From Hoplostethus atlanticus (taxonomy: Eukaryota; Chordata; Actinopteri; Trachichthyiformes; Trachichthyidae), in contig JAXDDX010000015.1 of the NCBI GenBank assembly GCA_034670405.1, forward strand, positions 3,502,001-3,566,000: a stretch of 64,000 nt of DNA, written 5' to 3'. The stretch's first letter is position 1. Every line of letters begins with the position of its first letter. The translations under genes were made by a program, and so were the position numbers. This document shows, piece after piece, positions 25,701-36,400 of the stretch. The notes beneath the pieces were generated by a model. It had not been told where the DNA came from and searched no databases. It was given only the letters and a program-made list of their open reading frames with translations.

Positions 25701-28569
25701 GGGCGAGCTGATCCGTACAACAAGTCATTTGAATAAGTCAGTAAGATTCAGATGAGAAAACACACCTTTGTAGTGTAATTTGGATAAAATAGACACAATG
25801 CTACTGACAATATTAATATGTGGAAATGAGGTGGTTTTGATCCCTCTCACCTTGCCTCTTCCTTTGATATTTGACAGTGTTTCTAATGAGGACTATTGGG
25901 GCCTGCAGGTCAAGGTGAGAGGCATGGTCCTCTATTTCTAGAGGATGCTGCATACTATTTTTATTTTTTTACCATACACTTGCTAGGAACCTATTGCTGG
26001 TTAATGAATGATGAATGAACGTACATCAAGTCAAATTCAAAGATAATTTTGTAGTTAGTTACGGTAATTAGTATAATTACTGTAAACAAATGAGACCATC
26101 GCTGAAATCTGCTGGACTGCTTTATGGCACAAAAGAGGAAGGGGGGGGGGGGGCAGGAAACAACAGGGTTTATGGGAAATGTAATCTTACTTTGGAGAAA
26201 CACTAATAACAAAACCACTGGTGTGGGATAGAGGCTACCAATACTCTCCAACATGGTCTAATTTGTTTACAGTAATTATACCAAGGTATCACAATTAATT
26301 TGACAATGATATATTGATGTTTAAAGGTGTTACACAGGTGCTGCACCGTTCATGCGCATTGCACATACTCACATGGAACTTCATTTCAGCATAATAATCA
26401 TCATTGTCCACGCTGAAGGACTTGTATTTGGACAGCACATGGAGCAGCTCCCATTCGCCTTGGTTCATGAAGACGCTCTTGTCCTCCCTGAGGGCCTCAG
26501 GGCTTCGCATCAGGGTGATGTTGATGTCATTGACTACAGATGGAACATAATGTGGGGATTAGGCATGAGAGGGTCATTTCAACAAGTTGCCATCTAGGGC
26601 TGATGTGAGAAATGGTTTCTGTTGAAGAATAACTGTGTAGTGCTTGAAATAATCAGTTACAATACATTTGAGATTCAGCTTCAGTTTGTTTGTTAAAATC
26701 AACTTCATGTTCAAGTCCGTCATTCATCCCACTGCCACCCCGTTCTCCACGACCCGGCGTTGCCTCCAACACATCATTTCAAAATAAGAGTGCTACACAG
26801 ACCAAATCTGCAATTGCAAACTGCCACAATGCTTTAACATAGGGGAGAATTTATTGGGTTTGTTTGCTCTTCCACAGAATTTGCACAGTAAGGGAAATGG
26901 TGAACTTAGACATGGATATTTCCATTTCTGAGATGTGATTTTAACAGTGAAATCGAACCTTCGAGATTCTGATTTGCAACCAAATGGTTTGAGGGGTGCT
27001 CTCAGTGTAACAGTTTTTGGTTATAAAAATTATTATTATTACACACCTAACCTTTACGTTAAAGGCTAACCTTAATCTCACTGGACACCTTATTCTTGGA
27101 AACTTTATGCCTAAACCCAACCTTATATGGATGAAAAAGGTGGGGGCGGTTTTAGATATAGCAACTCTTTATTTTTTGCCTTGGCCATAAAGTCAAAACA
27201 AATTTTCTTATGTTAATTTGGAAAAGATAAGTCATACTTCTACCACATCAAACCAGGAAGGTAGATCCTGAAAATATGATTAATTTCTGTCTTCTGCATT
27301 ATAGTTCTCAAGAAGGTCATTTCCCCTATGAAATCGTTGGAGAGGGGGGAAAAGCCTGAATTCCAGTGGCGCCATCAGATCACAGGGAATGTTAGAGGCT
27401 GACTGCTCCAAAAGTACAGAGGTGAGTGCGTTAAAACGTGAAAATACTCAATCAAATTGCACATTATATCACAATGAGTCACTGAAGAATGTCTTACTAG
27501 TGTGGAGCCAGCTCTGGAAGGTGAGGCTGCAATTCTGGACATCAAACGGGAAGTTGTAGATGTTCAGAGTGCAGGCAGTAACAACCTGGATGGGTTTGTA
27601 GTTGCGCACCAGTCCATTATGTGTCACGTAGACATAGGGAATGTCTGGAGATTTCCCTACATCAACGCTGCAGGGTTGGAGGGATTCAAACAACACAAGG
27701 AGATTGATGTGCAGTAATTACTAATACTATGTATATAAATAAAAATGTGAGTAGTAGTAGTAGTAGTAATATTAAAAGTAGTAGTAATAGTGGTTCCATT
27801 ACATCCTGTTCAGCAAAACACAAGTATCAAAAGACTATTCTCATAACAGTAAAATAGTAACACTACATGCTCAGCGACCACCAAGTCCACATCAAATTCT
27901 CACTGAAAGGACAACTGATCATTGAGGCTCGTGAAGCAACATTAAATATTGCATAGCTGGCTTTCAAGGCAACATCATTTGCTCAACATTTCCCCAGTTC
28001 TGGTGATATTCTCCACTTTCTCTACTTACAACTCATTGATGAGGATGTCAGGCACCCACACATTAGCAGTTGGGATGGAAACTTGTTTGACCTCGTCGAA
28101 GTCCTCCGGGTCCCAGACCAGGAATTCATCCGTCCACGCCTAACGTGGTAACGAGACAGGAAGAAAGCAGATGAGTAATAATATATTATTGTTGCATTCA
28201 ATAATAGAGTAATAACATTTGATTGTAGCACAGTCAGTACAGCAGGGGACCCAGAAGACAAAACCTCTAAAATAAGCAGTGAAAAATTCAGACAGCAATT
28301 AAAATCTGAGTTAAAGCAGAATAAAACACACAGTGTCAATAGGAATAAAAATCAAGATGTGAATTTTTTTTTTTTTTTTGACAATTGAACCAAAATAACC
28401 ATGTTTATGCTACAGTGCCTATTGGGGCAACCAACACGTTGTTTTCTTATATAAATGGGTTATTGATTACCTGTCTGTACCACACATACGTTGTCAAAAC
28501 CTGGTTCTTCTCATCCTGAAGTAGGAGTACAAAGAGATAGAAGCTTACATGTAAAAGCCTCAATAAGGG

Positions 28570-28613
<44 letters not shown>

Positions 28614-29448
28614 AGTGTGAAATAAAGGGAGGCTAGATTATGACTTCCTAAGGAAACAACCACCAATATGTACTAAAATCAATTACAGTATATTGACAGT
28701 AAAACATTAATTTCATTAGTTTGATATTGCTTGATTTATACTATTAATACTAATCAAACATTTGTCAGAAAAGCGTTCATTTATGCTTTTCCCCCCTTAA
28801 TAGATTCTATCATCTATCATACAAATGACATCAAGTTGACTTACTATGATGTCCAAATGTATGTCAGTGTAAAAAGGTGCTAAACTCTATTAAAAATGAG
28901 TGACTCACCACGTTGAGGATGGAGTAGACCATGAGGTCAATAGCCACTATGGTGGATTTTCTCCAGTCCTTCACGGGTCTCACTCCCTTCTTATACCCGC
29001 CGCTCAAGAACTCAGAGAGGCGCACCAAGGTGGCATTGGCAAACCGTCCCGTGCTGCTGCCCAGTTTCCTCACTACAGATTATTAAAAATCCAAAAATCA
29101 ACACTTTATAATGGAGAGTCAACATCAAGCAAAAAGTGTCAAAATCTATTTGGAAGCCACAGATTTATTACATTGACAAAACAATAATATCTTATAATTT
29201 ATCACGTTAACCACCATAATCTTGTCAGCCATCAGTCATTTTGTTCCACTTGTGCTCAGAAATTTAGTGGTTGTAAGACTCCATGTTTTGGTGGCAAATG
29301 ATATTAAAAACAGGGTCTTGATTACAGGGCCCTTGAGGCAATAAGGTGTAAAACAGAAGTTGCTCAGCATACTTGTACCTGTGCAGGTGCTCATGGCCCC
29401 TTGAGTCAGAAGGAAAACAAGCCCCGTCCAGGCCGATGAAAGCCTCAT
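22741..29448 (-). CDS. htr3a: 5-hydroxytryptamine receptor 3A-type subunit (complete)
   Basis: Serotonin-gated cation-channel subunit of the Cys-loop family, plasma membrane. Nine exons (transcript order): 29379-29448, 28909-29072, 28471-28515, 28030-28139, 27498-27667, 26373-26533, 24903-25113, 23450-23686, 22741-23054; predicted 493 aa. The start is chosen for the hydrophobic signal peptide [14 protein letters not shown]. Ligand domain: WYRQ.AWTDEF, loop A ILINEF, Cys-loop C162-x13-C176, loop B W183 in SWLHT, loop [10 protein letters not shown]. Exon 7 encodes M1-M2 (IRRRPLFY..., [19 protein letters not shown]), exon 8 M3, exon 9 the MA helix and M4 ending LWSVWQIA. The MA helix has R447, R451 and K455 where human 5-HT3A has three conductance-limiting arginines. 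The M2/M3 sequence is almost identical to mammalian 5-HT3A. No poly(A) signal was confidently placed. Confidence 0.95.
23712..23745. repeat. Dispersed repeat fragment (gatgaaac-tt-gatccc type)
   Basis: Contains gatgaaaccttcttgatccc then tgtggggaaattgag, matching the start module of repeats at 37,578, 56,377 and 61,870. It lies in htr3a intron 7, just upstream of exon 8 in transcript direction. Confidence 0.5.
24475..24740. repeat. Dispersed repeat in htr3a intron 7 (paired with 39,530-39,800)
   Basis: Shares cagggatgcagtggagggtaa.cccacc, tttaccacctttt-like and tttatattggtgg blocks with 39,530-39,800, in the same orientation. The partner lies in a different intron (htr3b intron 1), so this is a transposable repeat rather than duplicated gene structure. 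Confidence 0.5.
25160..25362. repeat. Interspersed repeat copy in htr3a intron 6
   Basis: Third copy of the 13,914-14,170 family, same orientation, sharing agaactgggtagttagcatg, agagcgccacct and the gtgatctctgggaag end. It lies about 50 bp upstream of exon 7 in transcript direction. Confidence 0.65.
26071..26282. mobile_element. MITE with about 27-bp terminal inverted repeats (htr3a intron 5/6 border region)
   Basis: Left end ataattactgtaaacaaa-tgagacc and right end ggtcta-atttgtttacagtaattat are near-perfect inverted repeats. The outer flank is TA-rich, compatible with a TA target duplication. A longer related copy lies at 38,706-39,040 in the opposite orientation. It lies in the intron between exons 6 and 7. 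The internal open frame is not a transposase. Confidence 0.7.
28572..28610. repeat. (GT)n microsatellite
   Basis: About 19 GT units, 57 bp upstream of htr3a exon 3 in transcript direction (CA on the coding strand). Simple repeat. Confidence 0.9.
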
Positions 29449-30075
29449 CCTGCAAGTTCACTTTGAATTCTCTTTTCCGGTGCAAGTCGAGCGGCCCCGG
29501 GTGTCGTCCAGCTGAAAACGCTGTCTAAAAACGCCTGAAACCCATACCCTGCGCCATCCATCCGCTACCACCCATCAGTTCACTTTCAGTTCAGCAGGCG
29601 AACCTCGCTGATGTCACTCGGCTCACAGGGGTGTGTCCATTTGCTGCTGACGCTCGCTCGTGCTCGTACAGTAAACAGGAAAACATCAGCTCATAAGTGG
29701 AGCTGAGAGGCTGTGGAGACAGGAGACAGGTCTCTGTGACCGGATCATGTGTCGTGAGTCTGGGTAATCAATTAATTAAGCAATAAGCCAACGTGAGGCC
29801 AGTGATTCAGACAGGGGTGTCACATCACTGAGACACATAAGCCATCCAACTATCAGCTCAGGGGGGGGGAACATTGGCCCTGCATGCTCCCTGATGTGAT
29901 TTCCAAATGGATTTCCGGTGATTAATCTTTGCTCTCCGTTATAATGGTGAAAAACACAAGATCACATTTCGACTCACTCAGGTACGGCGAGTGCCACACC
30001 ATGCCCATTGTATTTTTTATTGAAAATAGGTCAACAATAGTGATAATTAAATGTTATTGTTGTTGCAAATCTAGT

Positions 30076-30330
30076 AGCTTAAAGCCACACTAGGCAGGAT
30101 TTTTATTTCCTCACCGAGAAGGCCCAGGTGTAATTCTCCACACACAGGAAGTGATGAATCAAAACTTGGTTTCCTTTGGTATAAAGTGATCACAGATCAA
30201 CTGGGTTGTGTGCAGTTTACTGACGTCATGTTACATCATTTCTGGGTATTGAAGTTCAGTTACCGCTCGCTGCCAATTGGAGCCGCCAACATGCGATGGT
30301 GCCTAGTGCCTAGTGAATCCAGTACTCTAA
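30076..30330. repeat. Diverged copy of the 32,850-33,319 repeat family
   Basis: Begins cttaaagccacactaggcagg, similar to the left end at 32,850, and shares the catttctgggtattga-ag block internally. The right end is too diverged to fix. Confidence 0.45.
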
Positions 30331-32689
30331 AGCTATGGAACAGAACTTTATCTGTTCTTGACCGCATGGCTGCAAAAGCCAGCAGGTCCTCCAGTGCAGA
30401 TGTTGCACTCATGAACCCTCAGCACAGAGGACTCAAGAGTGTCATATTTTAAAATGAGGGTGACTACAGTGTGACACAGTATGACTCTTAATACTTAACA
30501 ACAGCTCATACCACCATAGCATTTGAAGAAATCTAAGGCTGATTTTCAAAACTGAGCCAGGGAATATCCCCTATATATGGAATACAGCTGCAGGAGTGTC
30601 AATTGAGCACCACCGCCAATTTTTCATTTTAAAATTGTTTCCAAACCATAATCCCTCCCTCATACGGTATCAGTGAAATCTTCTCCCAAGGCGAGCATGC
30701 TTTCTTATGAAATAAATTTAGCCTCCTCTATGTACAATAGCTCAATAACACTACAGATTACAACCTTTTAGAGTTAAATATACAATCCCCAATCACTGAT
30801 GTACCACGGTGAATAGTGTCAGTTATGTAACTTCAACAAGTGTCTAAATATGGTTGAGAGACATGTGAGCATTCACACTGCAGCGTTGCTAAACGCCACT
30901 CAGACAGCTGAGGTTCATATTTAGCAGCACACAAGCTTTATAGGGCTTGTATGTGATTTCCACTGGATCTGGCTACAAAAGACTGGCTGCAGCTGGTACT
31001 CCTGTCTAGAATAATGCTGAAGTATAGCTGAATGAAAGACTCAACGCAATGAAAATGTTCCTGAAGGCAGCTGCAGGGTAGATGGAAGTGCCAAAGCCGT
31101 TCGGAGAACATTTGGTGCATATACACAGTAGTGCTCTGTGTGACAGTAATCACCCCGATCAACCCTGTACTCTGTGTGATGCTATCGATTCCATCACAGC
31201 TACTGTATGTTGACCCCGTTGGCTGTGCTGTGTGCCAGTCACTAATCAAACTTTACCAGGGACAGGTGGTGCAAATCTGGGTGGGGAAAATGAAAAGGTA
31301 GTTTAGTTTCTAGGGCTACCTCAATCACTATGTTATGCTGCCTTCAAGTGCTCCTCGTAAGCTCCTACTTCTGAGTTCTAGAGGGTCTCGCATTCAAGTG
31401 CTTTTGGCCAGACAATAACAAATGTAGTTTTTTGGTGGCTGTTTTATTTTAGAAATCAAGCAACAGAGCTTTGTGCCAAAACGCACCTCAGACATGTAGC
31501 TAATTGATGTTTTTATCAAATTATTAAAAGATGTTAACTATAGAATGCCAAACAATAACGTAATGGTGTAATAATAAAATTACATGCTGTCCACACCATA
31601 TATGTCACATCTCAGTATCTTCCGATCTCAGTAAGGATAAAGTTACAAAATTACACCCTGTGTAATGTCTGTATTAATGGATACAGTCTTCCTTTTTGGC
31701 CATGCTGTATAATTTCTGCAATTTGGAAATTAATTCTTCGATTCAGGGTCTGGCTCTTAATGTTGCATCTGATCCGATCTACTTCAGAAATGAAAAAAAA
31801 TATGTGTAATATTTTTCCAAAAGAAACAAGGTCAGCACAGACTCACTGCTGTTTTTTTTTAAATTATCATTTATTTTCTTCACAAAATAATGTGCTGCAA
31901 CTCAAAACTCACATTTCCTCTTATATTATTATATTCTAAAAACATAATAGTAAAAAGAATAGTGAGAGCATAGAGGATGAAAATTGAATGTACTTGGTAT
32001 TCTGCTGGGGTGGAAGTGGATTGTGAAAGAATACCACACACATTTGTCTTGAATAGATTACATCTCAATTTGTTGTTGCAGAAAGTATTTTAAAATCGTT
32101 GCACTGACAAGTTACCTCCTGCAGCACCTAACACAGCACTAACTAAACATAAAGCATTTATTTTATGTCTTCATCTCCAGCTCTATTCCACAGCATCTTG
32201 TAATAAGATCCACTAGAAGCCAAAGGTCTGCTGATACTGTGAAAATCGCATTAATATAGATGTTCTCCAGGCGAGGTTTCTATGAAGTAACTCTGATATT
32301 CTTATCAGAACGTTTAGCAAACCAACAGGGAATAACAGTTACAGAAGCTGAGCTCTGAATGGGCTTTATTGATCTATATCATGGAAAAGGAAGTGGGAAT
32401 GGCAATTTAAAGTAGGAATGCAGAATTATAACATCACACTGAGGTAGTGGATTTTCTCTGGACAATGTGTTCATTATCTTTTGGTTAATATTCAATGTGA
32501 GAAAAACAGACTGGCTACAATAGTATGTCAGAATAGGAGTTTTCTATACACAGTGGTAATGCAATGTCTGGCGGAGATGGAATAACATGGGCAGATAGCG
32601 ACATTCTGCCACAAAAGCCTATTCTGTTCTATTTGAGATGCCATATTAAAAAAAAAAGTCATATTACATTTTTAAAAATATTTTTATTT

Positions 32690-32836
32690 CAGATTTTTTC
32701 TTTATTTGATGGTTTAAAGTAGAGAGATAGGAAGGATCACATATGACAAAAGTCACAGGCCAGATTCAAACATATGACATTGCAGGGACATGTGGTATGT
32801 GCCTTGGCCAACTGGGCCACCAGGATGGCGCCATAT
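32690..32836 (-). mobile_element. tRNA-derived SINE copy
   Basis: Minus strand shows A-box-like GGTGGCCCAGTTGG and B-box-like gtttgaatctggcc, about 50 bp apart, then an AT-rich body. Same order as the copy at 12,543-12,712. It abuts the TIR element beginning at 32,850. Confidence 0.6.
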
Positions 32837-32849
32837 TGTGCCATTTGAG

Positions 32850-33319
32850 TTAAAGCTGCACTAGGCAAGATTATTAGAGATATCAAATATTTAAGAGTGA
32901 TGGTCTACATTGTATTTACTAGCACTTGTTCCACCTCCTTTAATTGACCACACAAGCCACTGTTGCATAACGATAGACAGGGTGTAGGGTGACTGCACTC
33001 CTGAAAAGGGCAGTAATACAACATGAAAATGGATGTCAACTGCCATTAATCTACAAGAAGAAGAAGGTTACATAGCAGCAATGCATGATGGGGCATCTTG
33101 GTGCACTGAGTAACATCGGTCACATACTCAGACATTCTTGCTAATGTAGTATACATCCGGGCATTTCTCGCGTACATAAAACCACCATGCTACACATACT
33201 ACTTACTGATGCCATCTTACAGCATTTCTGGGTAATGAGGTACTTTAAACTTTCCAAAAATCCAAAGTCATCACCCACTACCACTTGGCGCCGTCAAAAG
33301 TTACCAAGTGCAGCTTTAA
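32850..33319. mobile_element. Non-autonomous TIR element, about 470 bp
   Basis: Left end TTAAAGCTGCACTAGGCAA and right end TTACCAAGTGCAGCTTTAA match as inverted repeats at 17 of 19 positions. No transposase frame. Single-ended or diverged relatives lie at 30,076 and 62,783. Confidence 0.65.
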
Positions 33320-33425
33320 ACCACGACCAACAAAATGTTTCAGCAGTGTCCACTGATGCATTCGGTACGAACTTTAACGGATACATGCAGGGTCATTCTC
33401 CTTGTCTATGTGGCTGAAGCTGTGG

Positions 33426-36400
33426 TCAGGTGAAGCTCCAGCTGGCCCAGAGCAGCAGCAAAGTGGTAGTGTATAAACCCAGAACCAGCAAGTAAACCCA
33501 GAACAGAAAGCGGTCAACTTTGGAGCAGAGGGCCAGCCATTCAGCCTGGGCCAAGTCGTCACTGTCATCCTGGGATAAGGCGAGGCGCAGGGAAACCAGC
33601 TCCTGTTGGAGCCACTCCAGCCTGGAGGGACTGTCCTGGATCTCGCTCAGGGACAGAAGATCCTCCCCCAATGGGAAGTCAAGCTCGTAATCTAGAAAAA
33701 GAGAAAGAGAAACTGATTTGGACGGTGCACAGTCAATGTGATGGAATTTTGTAGTACAGTGCCTTGACTTCCTGTTTCAGGAATCCTTATACTCTTGACT
33801 CCAACAAGCACCTCGTTTTGCAAACAGATTTCAATGGCATTGGACAATCACAGTTTTTGACCTTACACTCCTCTAACTCACTTCCGGACTGGTTGACATC
33901 GTCCAGGGTTTTGATGGAGGTGAAGGCACTCTCCGTGAAGCTGTGGCCAACAGAGCCGTACTTGTCCAGCAGGCAGGCCGACACCGACATCTGCCTGACC
34001 TCCTTCTCACTGTGGTGCAGCAGCTTCACCACCAGGATGGACTTGGCCAGGCTGAGCATCAGCAGGGCCATGCACACCACGAAGAACACACCTGGATGGG
34101 CATGGGAGGAAAACATAATGGTGCAGTCACGAAAAAACCCTCATATCTCTGATTTGGGTGTTCTTCCTCTTTCTTATTTGAAGATGACAAACAAGAACTT
34201 GAATCTCCTACCTCTCAACCGTCCTACCTATGAGTGGAGCTTTGACGGCAGTGGCCGGCATTTCATCCATCAGGTTGACTCTAAAGACGGTGTAGCCCAG
34301 CAGTATGCTGATCTTAAAGGTGATGCGTGTGCCGCTGTTTAAAGGCAAGTAGAAGCTAATCACGTCCACCAACATGAGGAAGATGCTGGGAATAAGCAGC
34401 CCCACCACGTACAGCAGGGGGCGCCGCCGGATCAACAACTGGATGGGAAGTAAGTGAAGAGAGCTGAGAGTTTGAATGGACCCTAAAAGAGTTAGGTCAA
34501 TACAGCAAAATACATACGGCAAGCCGCTTTATCATTTTTTAGTCACTAGTTGCTATTCTGCTGGTTACTAGTTGCTAGAGTTTTACTAGATGTGTCTTCA
34601 TCCAGGGTTCCTACTCATTTTTCACGTTAAAATCACATATTTCCAGACATCAGTTGACTGGATAGTAGCTTGATAATGACTGTCAACTAGGCCATATCTC
34701 CAAGGGTGGAAGTAACAAATTACATTTACCCATGAGCACTGCATCGGAAGCTGACAACATAACCATGTTGACTCATGCTTTACTTTGTTAATGTACTTCA
34801 TGTTGTTTCTTTATTAAGTTTTCTTACATTAAAAAGAGCCTAGTTTGAACTCTGAACTGTCTTCTCGGTATTTCAAGGGAAACATTTTTTACACCAGTAA
34901 GTCTACTTTAACAAAGTAAAAGTACTTCTACTTGAGCACGATATTCTTTCCAGCCCTGCATATCACTGTATAACTGGAGATTACTCTTCACAACTAATAT
35001 CATAACATGTGAAATGACAGTGGGTCTGTGATCGTAGGAAATCTGTGGTCATATGTGTATCAGTATAGAACAACCTTTTAGTTTTTCATACAATTCCCAC
35101 ACTTTTCCCAGATCTGGAAATGACCAAATACATTTTCCAGCCTTTCCAGGCCTGTTCAGGAACCCCTGTTCTTCTGAAATATTTACCTTATCAACAAAAC
35201 TGCCAGAGTGCAACCGTAACCCCACGAACCATGAAATGCCCCAGTACCAAAAAGCCTTGACTCTTTGAGCTGAATACACAGCAGCTGCCATCCAAACTCC
35301 CTCCTTGCTCTCCACGTTCAATGGGCAAGGAGGCCATTTTCCTCAGCGCTAACAAGAACTCCATTGATCAGGCAGCCACTGAGACAGTCTCATTATGGTT
35401 GCTCTCTCTCCCCTGTCGATCAGTCTCTCGCTCTCTCTCTATCTCTTTACATGCCAGAAACAGCCTCAGCCTCATCTTTTGGCATTAGCTCGCTAGCCCA
35501 ATCCATGAAGGTCGCGGCCAATTGCTTTACATCTTACAATTCCGCTGCACAGCGGGGGAGAGGGTAACCCGCAGAGGGCCACAGCTTAAACCTCGCCCAT
35601 CGATAAGCAATCACAGCCGTCACAGTGCAGCTATACACACTCACTCAGAAAGGCAGATAGCTAGCCATTACACCTCCGTTGGGGGGAAAAAAACAAAACT
35701 GAAGTGGTGTAATGCATCTCTTAGGTAGAAAGTGAAATTCAGGAGCAAAGATTTCACTCAACACAAATGTATCTTGAGTGTAATGTCAATGACATTATTC
35801 CAAAATCAGCCTGGACAATAAATAAACCCTTGCTGAAAGACAACGGTGGAAGTAACAAATTGCACTTGTGTACTTCAGTCCTTTTTTAAATCTATTCCAT
35901 TAGCAGTAGAGTACAAACGCTGTGGGCTCTCAGTAAGCATTGCATCAGAAATTGGCATGTGGAGGAAGTGTTAATCTAACTAACTGTAACATGAAATGCT
36001 CAAATGTATCCATGCTAGTAGTTTAGCTAACATCCATCCAGCTAAAGCATTATTGGTTTCTGTTAGCCTAGTTGTTGCTAGCTAGCTGGATTGCTAGTAG
36101 CAAAAGAAACATCACTGTAGTAACGTTATTGAATAATGGGGATGGGCATTTTCAACTTTTACTCTGAGTACATGTTAAATGTGTTACTTTTACTTCTGTG
36201 GATTTTTACACCAGTAGTTGTACATCTACTTTAGAACATTTTCAGCAGAGTACTTCAGTGTTCCAAGTCACACTGTAAATAACTATAATTTCAACAGGTT
36301 GCCTGTGCTGCATCATCAAATCAGTGTTGAACTATTACACTATTTATATGAATTTACCTAATAAAAAAAGGTGGTGTTTATCATCTACATCCCTGTACAC

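Larger units (their letters stand above)
29449..33425. other. Spacer between htr3b 3' end and htr3a 5' end
   Basis: About 4 kb between the tandem htr3 genes. It should hold the htr3a promoter (upstream on the minus strand from 29,449) and the htr3b 3'UTR, but no clear TATA box or poly(A) signal could be assigned. It contains repeats at 30,076-30,330, 32,690-32,836 and 32,850-33,319. No additional gene is seen. Confidence 0.6.
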
